64,000 nucleotides of DNA from Rhodoferax koreense (GTDB taxonomy: Bacteria > Pseudomonadota > Gammaproteobacteria > Burkholderiales > Burkholderiaceae_C). How positions within the stretch are numbered: the stretch's first letter is position 1; every line of letters starts with the position of its first letter. Below, one piece after another: positions 56,924-64,000 of this stretch. The notes beneath the pieces were generated by a model. The model had not been told where the DNA came from, did no database searches, and saw nothing but the letters and a program-made list of their open reading frames with translations. The stretch is taken from NCBI RefSeq assembly GCF_001955695.1, contig NZ_CP019236.1, forward strand, positions 2,108,001 through 2,172,000, in the 5' to 3' direction. Both the position numbers and the translations under genes were made by a program.

Positions 56924-58273
56924 TTATTGTTTTTGGGCGATGAGGCGCGGTGAATCTCGCCTCATACGAAGTCTTGCAAACGGACTACTTTCGGCAGACC
57001 GCATGCGTATGAGCCAGCCTATCGCGGCGCCAAGCCACATGGCGGCCAGCTGATCTTCGATGAGTGATACGACGACGCCGTACATCAGAAGAAATACCAG
57101 AGAGGCCAGGGCCATCAGATCCCTGTTGTCCCTTACGTTTCGGGCATTCATGGCTAGCGAGGCGATCAAGAACAAATACACAACAGACATGATTCCAAAG
57201 TTGCCGTAGAGGTAGACGAAGAGGTTGTCGGCGGCATTTCGGTCATCAGGCGCAAAAAATCTCTGTCCGCCTCCGATGCCACCTAGGCCAACGCCGAGCA
57301 ACGGCGGGAATTGGCCGATCCACTTCCACGCTGCAGGCCACATGGACTCGATACGCTCGATGAAGGATTGAAAACTGAATACACCCGCGTCCCGCGGCAT
57401 ATCGACGAAGATCAACACGGTCGGCGCAAAGATCATGAAGACGATGGCTACGACGGCTGCAGTCTTCAAAGGCGTGGTGAAGTTCTTGCTCGAAATGAGC
57501 AGCGCCCCCATTGCGACGACAAATGCCAGGATCGCACCTTTCTGCGTGGTCCACACGAGCACGAAAAACGTAGCGGTAGAGATGAGCAACTTTAGCCAGT
57601 TCTGTTTGACGCTGATAAGCAGCATTGACGTCAGAAGTGGAATGCCGACCGCAAGATTAATCGAGGACCGCATTAGTCCACCCACGCGCTCAGTTCCGCT
57701 TTGCCAGTCCCGGCCCAGGAAGACGTCCACGCCGCCCAGCTCGACGTTGATGCCAACCCAGGGGTAATCAAGTACATACTGGTCAAGCGCCGCAGCGACA
57801 ACCGTGGCGACCCAGAAGACGAAAATCACCCGAACCAGTTTGGGCGTCGGGTTGAAAATGGCCGATCCTGCCAAAAATCCGCATAGGACTGGAATGAACA
57901 TCTTCAATCCGTAGATGGCGGGAATGGCGCTTCGGATATTCACCAGACTGATGAACGCATGGACGGCCATCAGAATGAAGAACACACCGACCGATGCCGG
58001 CATTGGGTTGTTTCGGTTTCTTGACGCGACAAAAACGACTGGTGCTAACAGCAGCAATGCGTCGCGAATGAAAATAGCGGAATCTAGGTGCACCATCGCC
58101 AGCAAGTACCGGGTGGGGCCTTCGAAAACCGACAAAGCGATGGCCACCCAGATGGCGTAGTAAGCTAGCTTGGGTTCCTCAAGCTGCCGGCTTGCTGTCG
58201 GCGCGGACACCCCGGTCTCAACCGTTGGGGCCGGTCGGGGCTTCTTGTTAGCGGCAAATGAAAACGGCAGCAT
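56924..58273 (-). CDS. Wzy-like O-antigen/EPS polymerase
   Basis: A 449-residue integral membrane protein with about ten hydrophobic segments and one large periplasmic loop, the O-antigen ligase/polymerase layout. The loop contains RVGGLMRSSINLAVGIPLL and, further on, ESMWPAAWKWIGQFPPLLGVGLGG with a Wzy_C-like ending (ADNLFVYLYGNFGIMSVVY). It would join repeat units in the periplasm. The start at 58273 (MLPFSFAANKK) has no strong ribosome binding site; it lies 8 bases after epsG and is probably coupled to it. Confidence 0.82.
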   Translation of the reverse strand: MLPFSFAANKKPRPAPTVETGVSAPTASRQLEEPKLAYYAIWVAIALSVFEGPTRYLLAMVHLDSAIFIRDALLLLAPVVFVASRNRNNPMPASVGVFFILMAVHAFISLVNIRSAIPAIYGLKMFIPVLCGFLAGSAIFNPTPKLVRVIFVFWVATVVAAALDQYVLDYPWVGINVELGGVDVFLGRDWQSGTERVGGLMRSSINLAVGIPLLTSMLLISVKQNWLKLLISTATFFVLVWTTQKGAILAFVVAMGALLISSKNFTTPLKTAAVVAIVFMIFAPTVLIFVDMPRDAGVFSFQSFIERIESMWPAAWKWIGQFPPLLGVGLGGIGGGQRFFAPDDRNAADNLFVYLYGNFGIMSVVYLFLIASLAMNARNVRDNRDLMALASLVFLLMYGVVVSLIEDQLAAMWLGAAIGWLIRMRSAESSPFARLRMRRDSPRLIAQKQ

Positions 58274-58281
58274 GGGAGGGA

Positions 58282-59175
58282 CTACGCGAGGTTCAACACC
58301 GTTCCAACAAGGTTTGTTCCGCAATCCTTGAATGCGGTGAGAACCCGGTTCAAAACTCTGGCGTTGGTCTTTGCCGCGCGAGTTACCAGCACGCCACCGC
58401 CGGTGCGTGAGGCGATGATCTGCGCGTCGGCAAATTCGGCGGCAGGCGGAGTGTCCAAAACCACAACATCGAATGTTTTTGCCGCCTCGGCAAGGATGGT
58501 TGTCATACGGGCGCGTGTCAGCAGTTCCTGGGGGTTTGGTGGTACGGAGCCAGCAGTCAGCACCGACAAATCGAAAAAGTGCGGCACCTTGGAAATGCAT
58601 TCAGGCCCGGCCCGGCCCAGCAGCATGTTGCTGAGGCCGTTGCGCGAAGACAGATTAAAAAGCTTGTGCTGGCTTGCACTGCGCATGTCCGCGTCGATCA
58701 GCAGCGTGCGTTCACCCATCTGCGAAAAAGCTACGGCCAGATTCGCCGCCACCATGCTTCGGCCTTCACCCGATTGGGCGCTTAGGATGGCGAAGCTCGA
58801 CGGCACGGAAGTGTTTGCCGCGCGTTGCATGACAAGCTGAGTGCGCAGCGAACGCATTTGTTCCGCGAATGGATCGGAGGGTCGGAACGCGAGCACCACG
58901 CTTGGGGAGACCGATTCATTGGTGGCGTGCAAATAGGGATATTCGAATTGCTGCGCAAGAGCGAACTCGATGTCAGCCCGCGAAAGCAATTTGAGTTTTA
59001 CGGCAGCATCGCCGAAGCTCAGGCCATTCTGGCGTTGCGCTTGGGCGATACGTTCGGATGCTTCCGCGTCGAGATAGCCCGCTTCCACGAGAATTTCACC
59101 GATGAAACGGGTGCTGCGGCGAGGCGTGGGTACGCCCATCGGCTCGAGCGCAATATGGGGTGGCTTCATGTCCAT
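58282..59175 (-). CDS. epsG: EpsG-type chain-length tyrosine kinase/ATPase
   Basis: A 297-residue BY-kinase-like ATPase (the EpsG, TIGR03029-type family). The N-terminal 90 residues are a GspE-N/MshEN-like domain (FIGEILVEAGYLDAEASERI). The ATPase has Walker A AQSGEGRSMVAANLAVAFSQ (Arg where Lys is usual, as known in this subgroup), Walker A' TLLIDADMRSAS and Walker B VVVLDTPPA. The C-terminus ends in NLA without a tyrosine cluster, so autophosphorylation of a tail is not expected. It acts with EpsF to set chain length. ATG 59175 is chosen because AAGGA lies 6 bases before it. Confidence 0.9.
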   Translation of the reverse strand: MDMKPPHIALEPMGVPTPRRSTRFIGEILVEAGYLDAEASERIAQAQRQNGLSFGDAAVKLKLLSRADIEFALAQQFEYPYLHATNESVSPSVVLAFRPSDPFAEQMRSLRTQLVMQRAANTSVPSSFAILSAQSGEGRSMVAANLAVAFSQMGERTLLIDADMRSASQHKLFNLSSRNGLSNMLLGRAGPECISKVPHFFDLSVLTAGSVPPNPQELLTRARMTTILAEAAKTFDVVVLDTPPAAEFADAQIIASRTGGGVLVTRAAKTNARVLNRVLTAFKDCGTNLVGTVLNLA

Positions 59176-59194
59176 GGTCATTCCTTGGTGGGGC

Positions 59195-60598
59195 TCAGGA
59201 CGGGGCAACGTGGTTGGGAAGCCGTGGCACGGCTCGGGGCTTTTCCAGCCCGCGAATCCGGGGCAACGAGGCAAGCACCGGCAATTCCACCAAAGCCATC
59301 AGATCATCTGCGTTGCGGATCAAAGGGGTGCGTGCTTCCAGCCAAAGGGCAAGCGCTAAGCCGACGAGCAGGCCGAAAGCAGCGCCTGATGCAATGTTGA
59401 TGAATACGCGGGGCCGCGAAGGAGTCGTTGGCTCATCCGCGGAAGTCAGAAAAAACACATTGGTTTGCTGGACCTGCGACTCGAGCAGCGTCTGGGATTG
59501 ACGCGTGGTCGCCGTCTCCAGCGCCCGTTGGGCGCTTTCAACGTCGCGTTGTAGGACCACTGCGTCGGTCGTCTCGTTCATCATCGACAACACCCGGGCG
59601 CGTTGTGCCTCAATCGCGGCACGCGCAGCTGCCTCACGCTGTTCATTTACGGAGTTGTTAGTCGAAAGCGAGCGGGCCACGGCCTGCATCTCTCGCTCTA
59701 GTTGTGCTCGCAAAGATTGGACTTGTTCACGGCCATTGGCCACCGAAGGATGCTGCTCGCCATACTGCGTGCGCAGTTGCGTCAAATTGGTTTCCGCTGT
59801 GTTCAGGGCGCCACGCAGCGTTGTGATGGCGCCATTGTTCATCACGTCGGGCGAGTTGCGCGCGTCGCCGTGCGCCTGGGCCTGGCGTGAATTGCTTTCA
59901 GCCCGGCTTTCCTGGATCTGAACTAGTTGTGCCGCAAGCTGAGCCAATTTCGCATTTTCGATGTCGATGCGGCCCTCGCCGGCCGTGACAAGCCCCTTTT
60001 CGCGCTGGTACGCCGTCAGGCGTTCCTGAGCGGCTTCGAGGTTCTTCCGCAGACTCTTAGTGCGTTCGTCGAACCACCCTGTGAAGAGCTTGGCAGGCTC
60101 CACCTTGAGCTCGAGATTCGTTTCGATGGTGGCCTGAGCAAAGGCATTGACCACCTTGGCCGCTTCTGCCGGGTCGCGTCCGGTGTAGGAGATGTCCATC
60201 ACGTTGGAGTCTCGGCTTGGCTTTGCGACAATAAAAGGCAGCAAGCTACGCGCGATGTAATTTGCCAGTTCGCCCTTGCTCTGGCCGTCATCCTGCCAGG
60301 ACCGGCGCCATTCCGGATCGGCATCCCATTTGAGGATAGTGACCGCCCTGCGCGCCACCCGTTCCGAGCCGATCAGATCCGCCTGGGTGGTCATGACCAC
60401 TTGGTTCGGGCTTTGCGCGCGGTCACCTGCACCAAGCGCGTCACCGCCTTTGGCGTCCACCAGGATCGAGGCGGTAGCGGTGTACTTTTTGGGCAACAGT
60501 AGGGTAACCGCAGTGGCACCGACCGCAAACAGCAAAAAGGCCAGAACAATGATTTTCCACCTGCCCAGAAACACTTCGAGTAGTTGGGCGAAATTCAT
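59195..60598 (-). CDS. epsF: Chain-length determinant protein EpsF (Wzz-like)
   Basis: A 467-residue inner-membrane polysaccharide co-polymerase. One membrane helix lies near the N-terminus (WKIIVLAFLLFAVGATAVTL) and one near the C-terminus (IASGAAFGLLVGLALALWLE). The long periplasmic segment is coiled coil (residues about 180-370, rich in QA, QREKGL). SLLPFIVAKPSRDSNVMDIS is the Wzz domain. The start at 60598 has an AGGAGG ribosome binding site. EpsF has no ATPase; its partner EpsG follows 19 bases later. Confidence 0.92.
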   Translation of the reverse strand: MNFAQLLEVFLGRWKIIVLAFLLFAVGATAVTLLLPKKYTATASILVDAKGGDALGAGDRAQSPNQVVMTTQADLIGSERVARRAVTILKWDADPEWRRSWQDDGQSKGELANYIARSLLPFIVAKPSRDSNVMDISYTGRDPAEAAKVVNAFAQATIETNLELKVEPAKLFTGWFDERTKSLRKNLEAAQERLTAYQREKGLVTAGEGRIDIENAKLAQLAAQLVQIQESRAESNSRQAQAHGDARNSPDVMNNGAITTLRGALNTAETNLTQLRTQYGEQHPSVANGREQVQSLRAQLEREMQAVARSLSTNNSVNEQREAAARAAIEAQRARVLSMMNETTDAVVLQRDVESAQRALETATTRQSQTLLESQVQQTNVFFLTSADEPTTPSRPRVFINIASGAAFGLLVGLALALWLEARTPLIRNADDLMALVELPVLASLPRIRGLEKPRAVPRLPNHVAPS

Positions 60599-60691
60599 GC
60601 CTGTTGCCCTCCTCTGGGTGTGGCGTCGTCCACCGAGGGACAAAGGTTTCGGCGGGGCATTCGTTTATTAAAGTTGGTCATCTTCAACATT

Positions 60692-61501
60692 TCAAAACAG
60701 GCTTTCACGTACAAAGATGACGTCGTTCGGCATCAGCGGATCCGTCAACGCAGGCGTGATCTGCTGGACCAGCCCTGAGGCGTCTTTGCGGTACAGGCGC
60801 AAACGCGACTCGGTTCCCCTGGTCGTGGGACCGCCGCCGGTGGCTAAGCCTTGCATGACGGTCATACCGCGCTCGATTCGGTAGGGGCCGTTACGCTGCG
60901 CTTCGCCATAGATATAGAACACCGGCGCCCGGTGCACGTAGAGCGTGTCCCCGGCGCTTACGGCGATATCTTCTTCGGATCGGCCGTCGAGAAATAATGC
61001 TGGCACGTCAATCACCTTGCGAAACGGCCTGCCTGCGCGTGTCCCCGTTAGGATGACGATGTCGTCGCCGGTCACTGTGGCACCACCGGCCATCGCCAGG
61101 GCATCTGTCACCCGCGTGTTGGTTTCCAGCGCAAAACGGCCAGGTCGATTTACTTGGCCCAGCACGGACACTTGGCTTCCCCGGATTTGGGTCAGCACGA
61201 TGTTGACCTGGGGCTTTTGCAGGAAGCCGCCAGTTCGCAGCGCATCCGCGATTTTCTTCTCGGCAGCGCTGATCGTGAGGCTCCCCACTTCCACAGATCC
61301 GATGAGGGGATAGGTAATGCTGCCGTTTTCTGAGACACGGGCTTCGACGGTGAGGTCTGGATTCTGAAAAACCTGGACCCGGATGTTGTCGCCTGCCCCC
61401 AAGCGGTAATCCTGTACGGCCTGGGCCACTGCCGCTTGGCCCCAGAACAGGAAGCCTATTAGCAAGGCGGAAATATATCTTGTCAGACGATTGCAGCTCA
61501 T
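60692..61501 (-). CDS. epsE: Polysaccharide export protein EpsE (Wza-like)
   Basis: A 269-residue periplasmic/outer-membrane export protein. The signal peptide (YISALLIGFLFWGQAAVAQA) ends without a lipobox Cys, unlike classical Wza. The Poly_export domain starts YRLGAGDNIRVQVFQNPDLT; SLBB-like repeats follow (VSVLGQVNRPGRFALETNTR and APVFYIYGEAQRNGPYRIER). It forms the exit channel together with EpsL. It lies 33 bases downstream of epsL and 93 bases before epsF. Confidence 0.92.
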   Translation of the reverse strand: MSCNRLTRYISALLIGFLFWGQAAVAQAVQDYRLGAGDNIRVQVFQNPDLTVEARVSENGSITYPLIGSVEVGSLTISAAEKKIADALRTGGFLQKPQVNIVLTQIRGSQVSVLGQVNRPGRFALETNTRVTDALAMAGGATVTGDDIVILTGTRAGRPFRKVIDVPALFLDGRSEEDIAVSAGDTLYVHRAPVFYIYGEAQRNGPYRIERGMTVMQGLATGGGPTTRGTESRLRLYRKDASGLVQQITPALTDPLMPNDVIFVRESLF

Positions 61502-61533
61502 AGTTCTATTCGGATCAATTCAAAAACGTGAAA

Positions 61534-62832
61534 TTAAAAGGTGACCAGGGCCGTCAGGGTCGCCGTATTGAATTTGTAGTCAAAACCTGGCGAACTGGAG
61601 CCACGCCGGGTGTTCTGTAACGACAGACCGAGCGCCAAGGCATCTCGCGGACGCCAGTTGACGCTCAACTGTACTGTGCGCTCTGTGTCCTTGCGCTCTA
61701 GGACTGGTGTTGCACTTGGCAAAGGTCCTTGGTAGTTCAATTGCGCATACTGATAGGCAGCCCTCAAGCTCGTGTGGTCGCTCATCCGCCAAGTCGGAGC
61801 TAGGCTGAACCGGTTGGCGCTCACGAAGCTGCTTGTGTTCGTCTGGTAAGTACTCAGATCCCGCCCAAGGGCGGCCACCAGGTTGATCTTGCCCGTCGCA
61901 GCCCAACTCAAGCTCACATCTCCGATCGGCCCAGAGTAGTCCCTTATGGGCAGATCCGCATGGGTGCGGGCGATGTGCGCCAGTCGGGCTACTACAGTGG
62001 TCTTTCCCGTGATCTTCCAGAACATGCGCACCTCCTGCTCTTCTTCTTTTAGACTGGTCGGAAGAAGCGAGCCGGGAGTTGGGATACGGTTGAAATAGTC
62101 GCCAGTCCCTTCGCGCAGCCGGTAGCTCAAAAAATTGTCCGATGGAAAAACATAACGCAAGCCCACATAAGTGCTTGTGACTTGATCGTCGCCTTCTTGT
62201 ACGACGGGCAGGTCGTTGGTATTGCGCGACCGTTGAAAGCCGCCAAAGACGCGCCACGCCGCCGCTAGCTCGCCCTCCGCATCGATTCGGCTCGAGCTCA
62301 CCGTTCTGAGATTGCGCGCACTCACGTTCCGGAAATCGGAAAAGTTGTTGAGTGAGGTGCGCTTTTCCGAAACGATATTTCCGCGAATCCGAGGTGTTAC
62401 GGCCCACCGCCACGCCGCGTCGTAATTGAGCGTGGTGAAGCTGAGATAGTCGTTGGTTCGGTACTTGTAGTCGAGCGCTGTCGCGTTGATTCGGATGTTT
62501 TGCAGCGAATAGGACTTGTCGATCGAAGCTCCGAGCGTCGTTGTGTCGATGCGTTCTGACTTCGTGCCAGAGCTTGGAACTGCTGACGATGGGGACAAGC
62601 GAAACAGATTGCTGTCGGTCTGTGTCGAGTAGCCGGCACTCAGATTGAAGGTGTCCAGGGCATCTGCCGAGGCCGGCCCACTGCAGACCGCAGCTGCCAA
62701 AGGCGCACACGCTAGCAGAAGCGAGGTCCATCGCCCCTTCAAGAACTTGCCCTCGATGCGAATCGAACAGTAAGCCGCGGCCAGCAAAGCGCGGACACGA
62801 GCGTTCCTCTGTAGCAACAGCAACGCGATCAA
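61534..62832 (-). CDS. epsL: EpsL-type outer-membrane beta-barrel protein
   Basis: A 432-residue protein of the exopolysaccharide operon protein EpsL family. After the N-terminal hydrophobic segment (WTSLLLACAPLAAAVCSGPA) it consists of alternating beta-strands ending in aromatic residues, typical of an outer-membrane barrel (FNLSAGYSTQTDSNLFRLSP, WAVTPRIRGNIVSEKR), and ends with F (TALVTF). It probably guides the polymer across the outer membrane. Its first 4 bases overlap the stop of the priming transferase gene. The true start may be a few codons later. Confidence 0.85.
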   Translation of the reverse strand: MIALLLLQRNARVRALLAAAYCSIRIEGKFLKGRWTSLLLACAPLAAAVCSGPASADALDTFNLSAGYSTQTDSNLFRLSPSSAVPSSGTKSERIDTTTLGASIDKSYSLQNIRINATALDYKYRTNDYLSFTTLNYDAAWRWAVTPRIRGNIVSEKRTSLNNFSDFRNVSARNLRTVSSSRIDAEGELAAAWRVFGGFQRSRNTNDLPVVQEGDDQVTSTYVGLRYVFPSDNFLSYRLREGTGDYFNRIPTPGSLLPTSLKEEEQEVRMFWKITGKTTVVARLAHIARTHADLPIRDYSGPIGDVSLSWAATGKINLVAALGRDLSTYQTNTSSFVSANRFSLAPTWRMSDHTSLRAAYQYAQLNYQGPLPSATPVLERKDTERTVQLSVNWRPRDALALGLSLQNTRRGSSSPGFDYKFNTATLTALVTF

Positions 62833-64000
62833 AACGCCTTGGTGTCATTGAACACCACCCGGATCGTTCGGAAAATGATGTAGAGGTCCAGCCGCAACGT
62901 CCAGTTGCGCAAATAGTCGAGGTCGAACTCGATCCGATGGCGCATGTGCACCAGGTCGTCGCCACCGCGGTAACCGTTGACCTGGGCCCAGCCGGTGATG
63001 CCGGGCTTCACCTTGTGGCGAATCATGTAGCCCGAGATGAGTTTGCGGTATTGCTCGTTCACCGCAATGGCGTGCGGGCGGGGGCCCACGATGCTCATCT
63101 TGCCTTCGAGCACGTTGATGAACTGCGGCAATTCATCGAGCGAGGTCTTGCGGATGAAAGCGCCGACACGCGTGACACGCGCGTCGTTGCGCGTGACCTG
63201 GGTGTAGGTGCTCTTGCCGTCTTCGGTGACCGTCATGGAACGGAACTTGTAGACGAGGATCTCCTTGCCATCGAGGCCGTAGCGGCGTTGTTTGAAGATG
63301 ACCGGGCCCGGCGAACTGAGCTTGATGGCGATCGCCACCGCCAGCAGCACGGGTGAAACCAGCAACAGAATCAGTGACGACAGCACGATGTCACTGAGCC
63401 GCTTGGCCGCGCCGTTGGTCCCGCGGAACGGCGTTTCGCACACGGCGATCACCGGCATGCCACACACGGCACCGCTGCGCCCCTGGATCAGGTCGGTGAC
63501 GAACATGTCCGGCACGAAGTAGATCGATGCCGTCGTGTCCTTCAGGTCGTCCAGCACCTGCAGGATGCGCGGCTGCGAGGCCATGGGCAGCGACAGGTAG
63601 ATCTGCTGGATGTTGTTTTCCTTGGCGTATTGCGGCAGGGCATGGAGCTTGTCGATCAGCGGGAAGCCCGATGGCGCGTTCAGGCGGTGCAGCTCGCGGT
63701 CATCGAAGAAGCCGGCCAGTTCGATGCGGGAGAACGGTGTTTCGCGGATGCGGCGCGCCAGGGCGATGCCCTGGTTGTTCATGCCGACGATGATGGCGCG
63801 CCGCGGCGGCCCTTGCAGGGCGACGAGCACGGGCGCGGACAGGCGTAGCAGCCGGTGCGCGACGATCTGCGCCAGCGGTGCCACCCACAGCCAGGCCACG
63901 ATGGCGCTTTGTGAGAACTCGCGGATGTAGCGGGTCACGATGCCAGTGGCCAGCAGCAGCGCGGCGATCACGATCCAGTTGATGATGGTCTGGCCGACGA
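62829..64000 (-). CDS. Undecaprenyl-phosphate sugar phosphotransferase (EpsB/WcaJ-like), 5' end outside window
   Basis: About 390 residues are visible; the N-terminal membrane part lies beyond position 64000. The middle domain has a nucleotide-binding-like stretch [19 protein letters not shown] and the CoA-binding-like region. The C-terminal bacterial sugar transferase domain shows [60 protein letters not shown] and [15 protein letters not shown], then [17 protein letters not shown]. It transfers the first sugar phosphate (typically glucose) to undecaprenyl phosphate and so starts the repeat unit. Confidence 0.93.
   Translation of the reverse strand, partial: VGQTIINWIVIAALLLATGIVTRYIREFSQSAIVAWLWVAPLAQIVAHRLLRLSAPVLVALQGPPRRAIIVGMNNQGIALARRIRETPFSRIELAGFFDDRELHRLNAPSGFPLIDKLHALPQYAKENNIQQIYLSLPMASQPRILQVLDDLKDTTASIYFVPDMFVTDLIQGRSGAVCGMPVIAVCETPFRGTNGAAKRLSDIVLSSLILLLVSPVLLAVAIAIKLSSPGPVIFKQRRYGLDGKEILVYKFRSMTVTEDGKSTYTQVTRNDARVTRVGAFIRKTSLDELPQFINVLEGKMSIVGPRPHAIAVNEQYRKLISGYMIRHKVKPGITGWAQVNGYRGGDDLVHMRHRIEFDLDYLRNWTLRLDLYIIFRTIRVVFNDTKAF

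Overview
The window is one contiguous, mostly GC-rich bacterial chromosome segment. Gene content and order fit a betaproteobacterium of the order Burkholderiales, most likely family Comamonadaceae. The pointers are the tRNA-Leu/tig/clpP/clpX/lon order, the purM/hda/HAD/pcnB/folK order, the squalene genes hpnC-hpnD-hpnE, an EpsB/EpsL/EpsE/EpsF/EpsG-type polysaccharide system, and short intergenic repeats that I associate with this family from memory. The genus cannot be fixed from the sequence alone.

Positions 1-12500 are housekeeping and accessory genes. They include a FecR/DUF6600 envelope protein (cut by the window edge), a YqeY-like protein, rpsU with its own promoter and terminator, and a molybdopterin-fold-like secreted protein paired with a PAS-GGDEF diguanylate cyclase. 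They continue with a flavoprotein, hemH, an HAD hydrolase coupled to a lone RES-domain protein, and an hpnC-hpnD-hpnE operon ending in an overlapping MFS transporter gene. Positions 12500-17030 hold a two-gene RND efflux operon behind a clear palindromic operator. Positions 17185-25000 are the protein quality-control block: tRNA-Leu, trigger factor, ClpP, ClpX and Lon, with well-formed terminators after clpP, clpX and lon, followed by a DEAD-box helicase. Positions 25000-29400 hold apaH, a CorC/HlyC-type CBS protein, and a PfpI-GlxA regulatory pair with an inverted repeat at its start. Positions 31768-36557 hold purM and the overlapping hda-HAD-pcnB genes plus folK.

From about 36700 to the window end the segment is devoted to extracellular polysaccharide. 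On the + strand are a small exported protein with a C-terminal membrane anchor, then fcl, gmd and ugd, which make GDP-L-fucose and UDP-glucuronate. These are followed by an AT-rich stretch (about 41090-45240) with a glycosyltransferase, a frameshifted acyltransferase and an intact one, and decayed IS630 and IS5 transposases. On the - strand is a 14-gene run. In transcription order it holds a priming sugar transferase, EpsL, EpsE, EpsF, EpsG, a Wzy-like polymerase, an acyltransferase, a GT2, a GT4, a beta-helix (pectate-lyase-like) protein, two GT2s, WbsX and a Wzx-type flippase. The expected product is a Wzx/Wzy-made, possibly acylated heteropolysaccharide containing fucose and/or glucuronic acid. 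A second copy of the beta-helix protein lies 20 kb away at 29768-31762.

The most interesting items are the twin two-lobed beta-helix proteins, the small C-terminally anchored protein beside the EPS genes, and the acyltransferase broken twice, each time at a run of five Gs. Next are the cofactor-less molybdopterin-fold protein next to a diguanylate cyclase, and the antitoxin-less RES protein coupled to an HAD gene.
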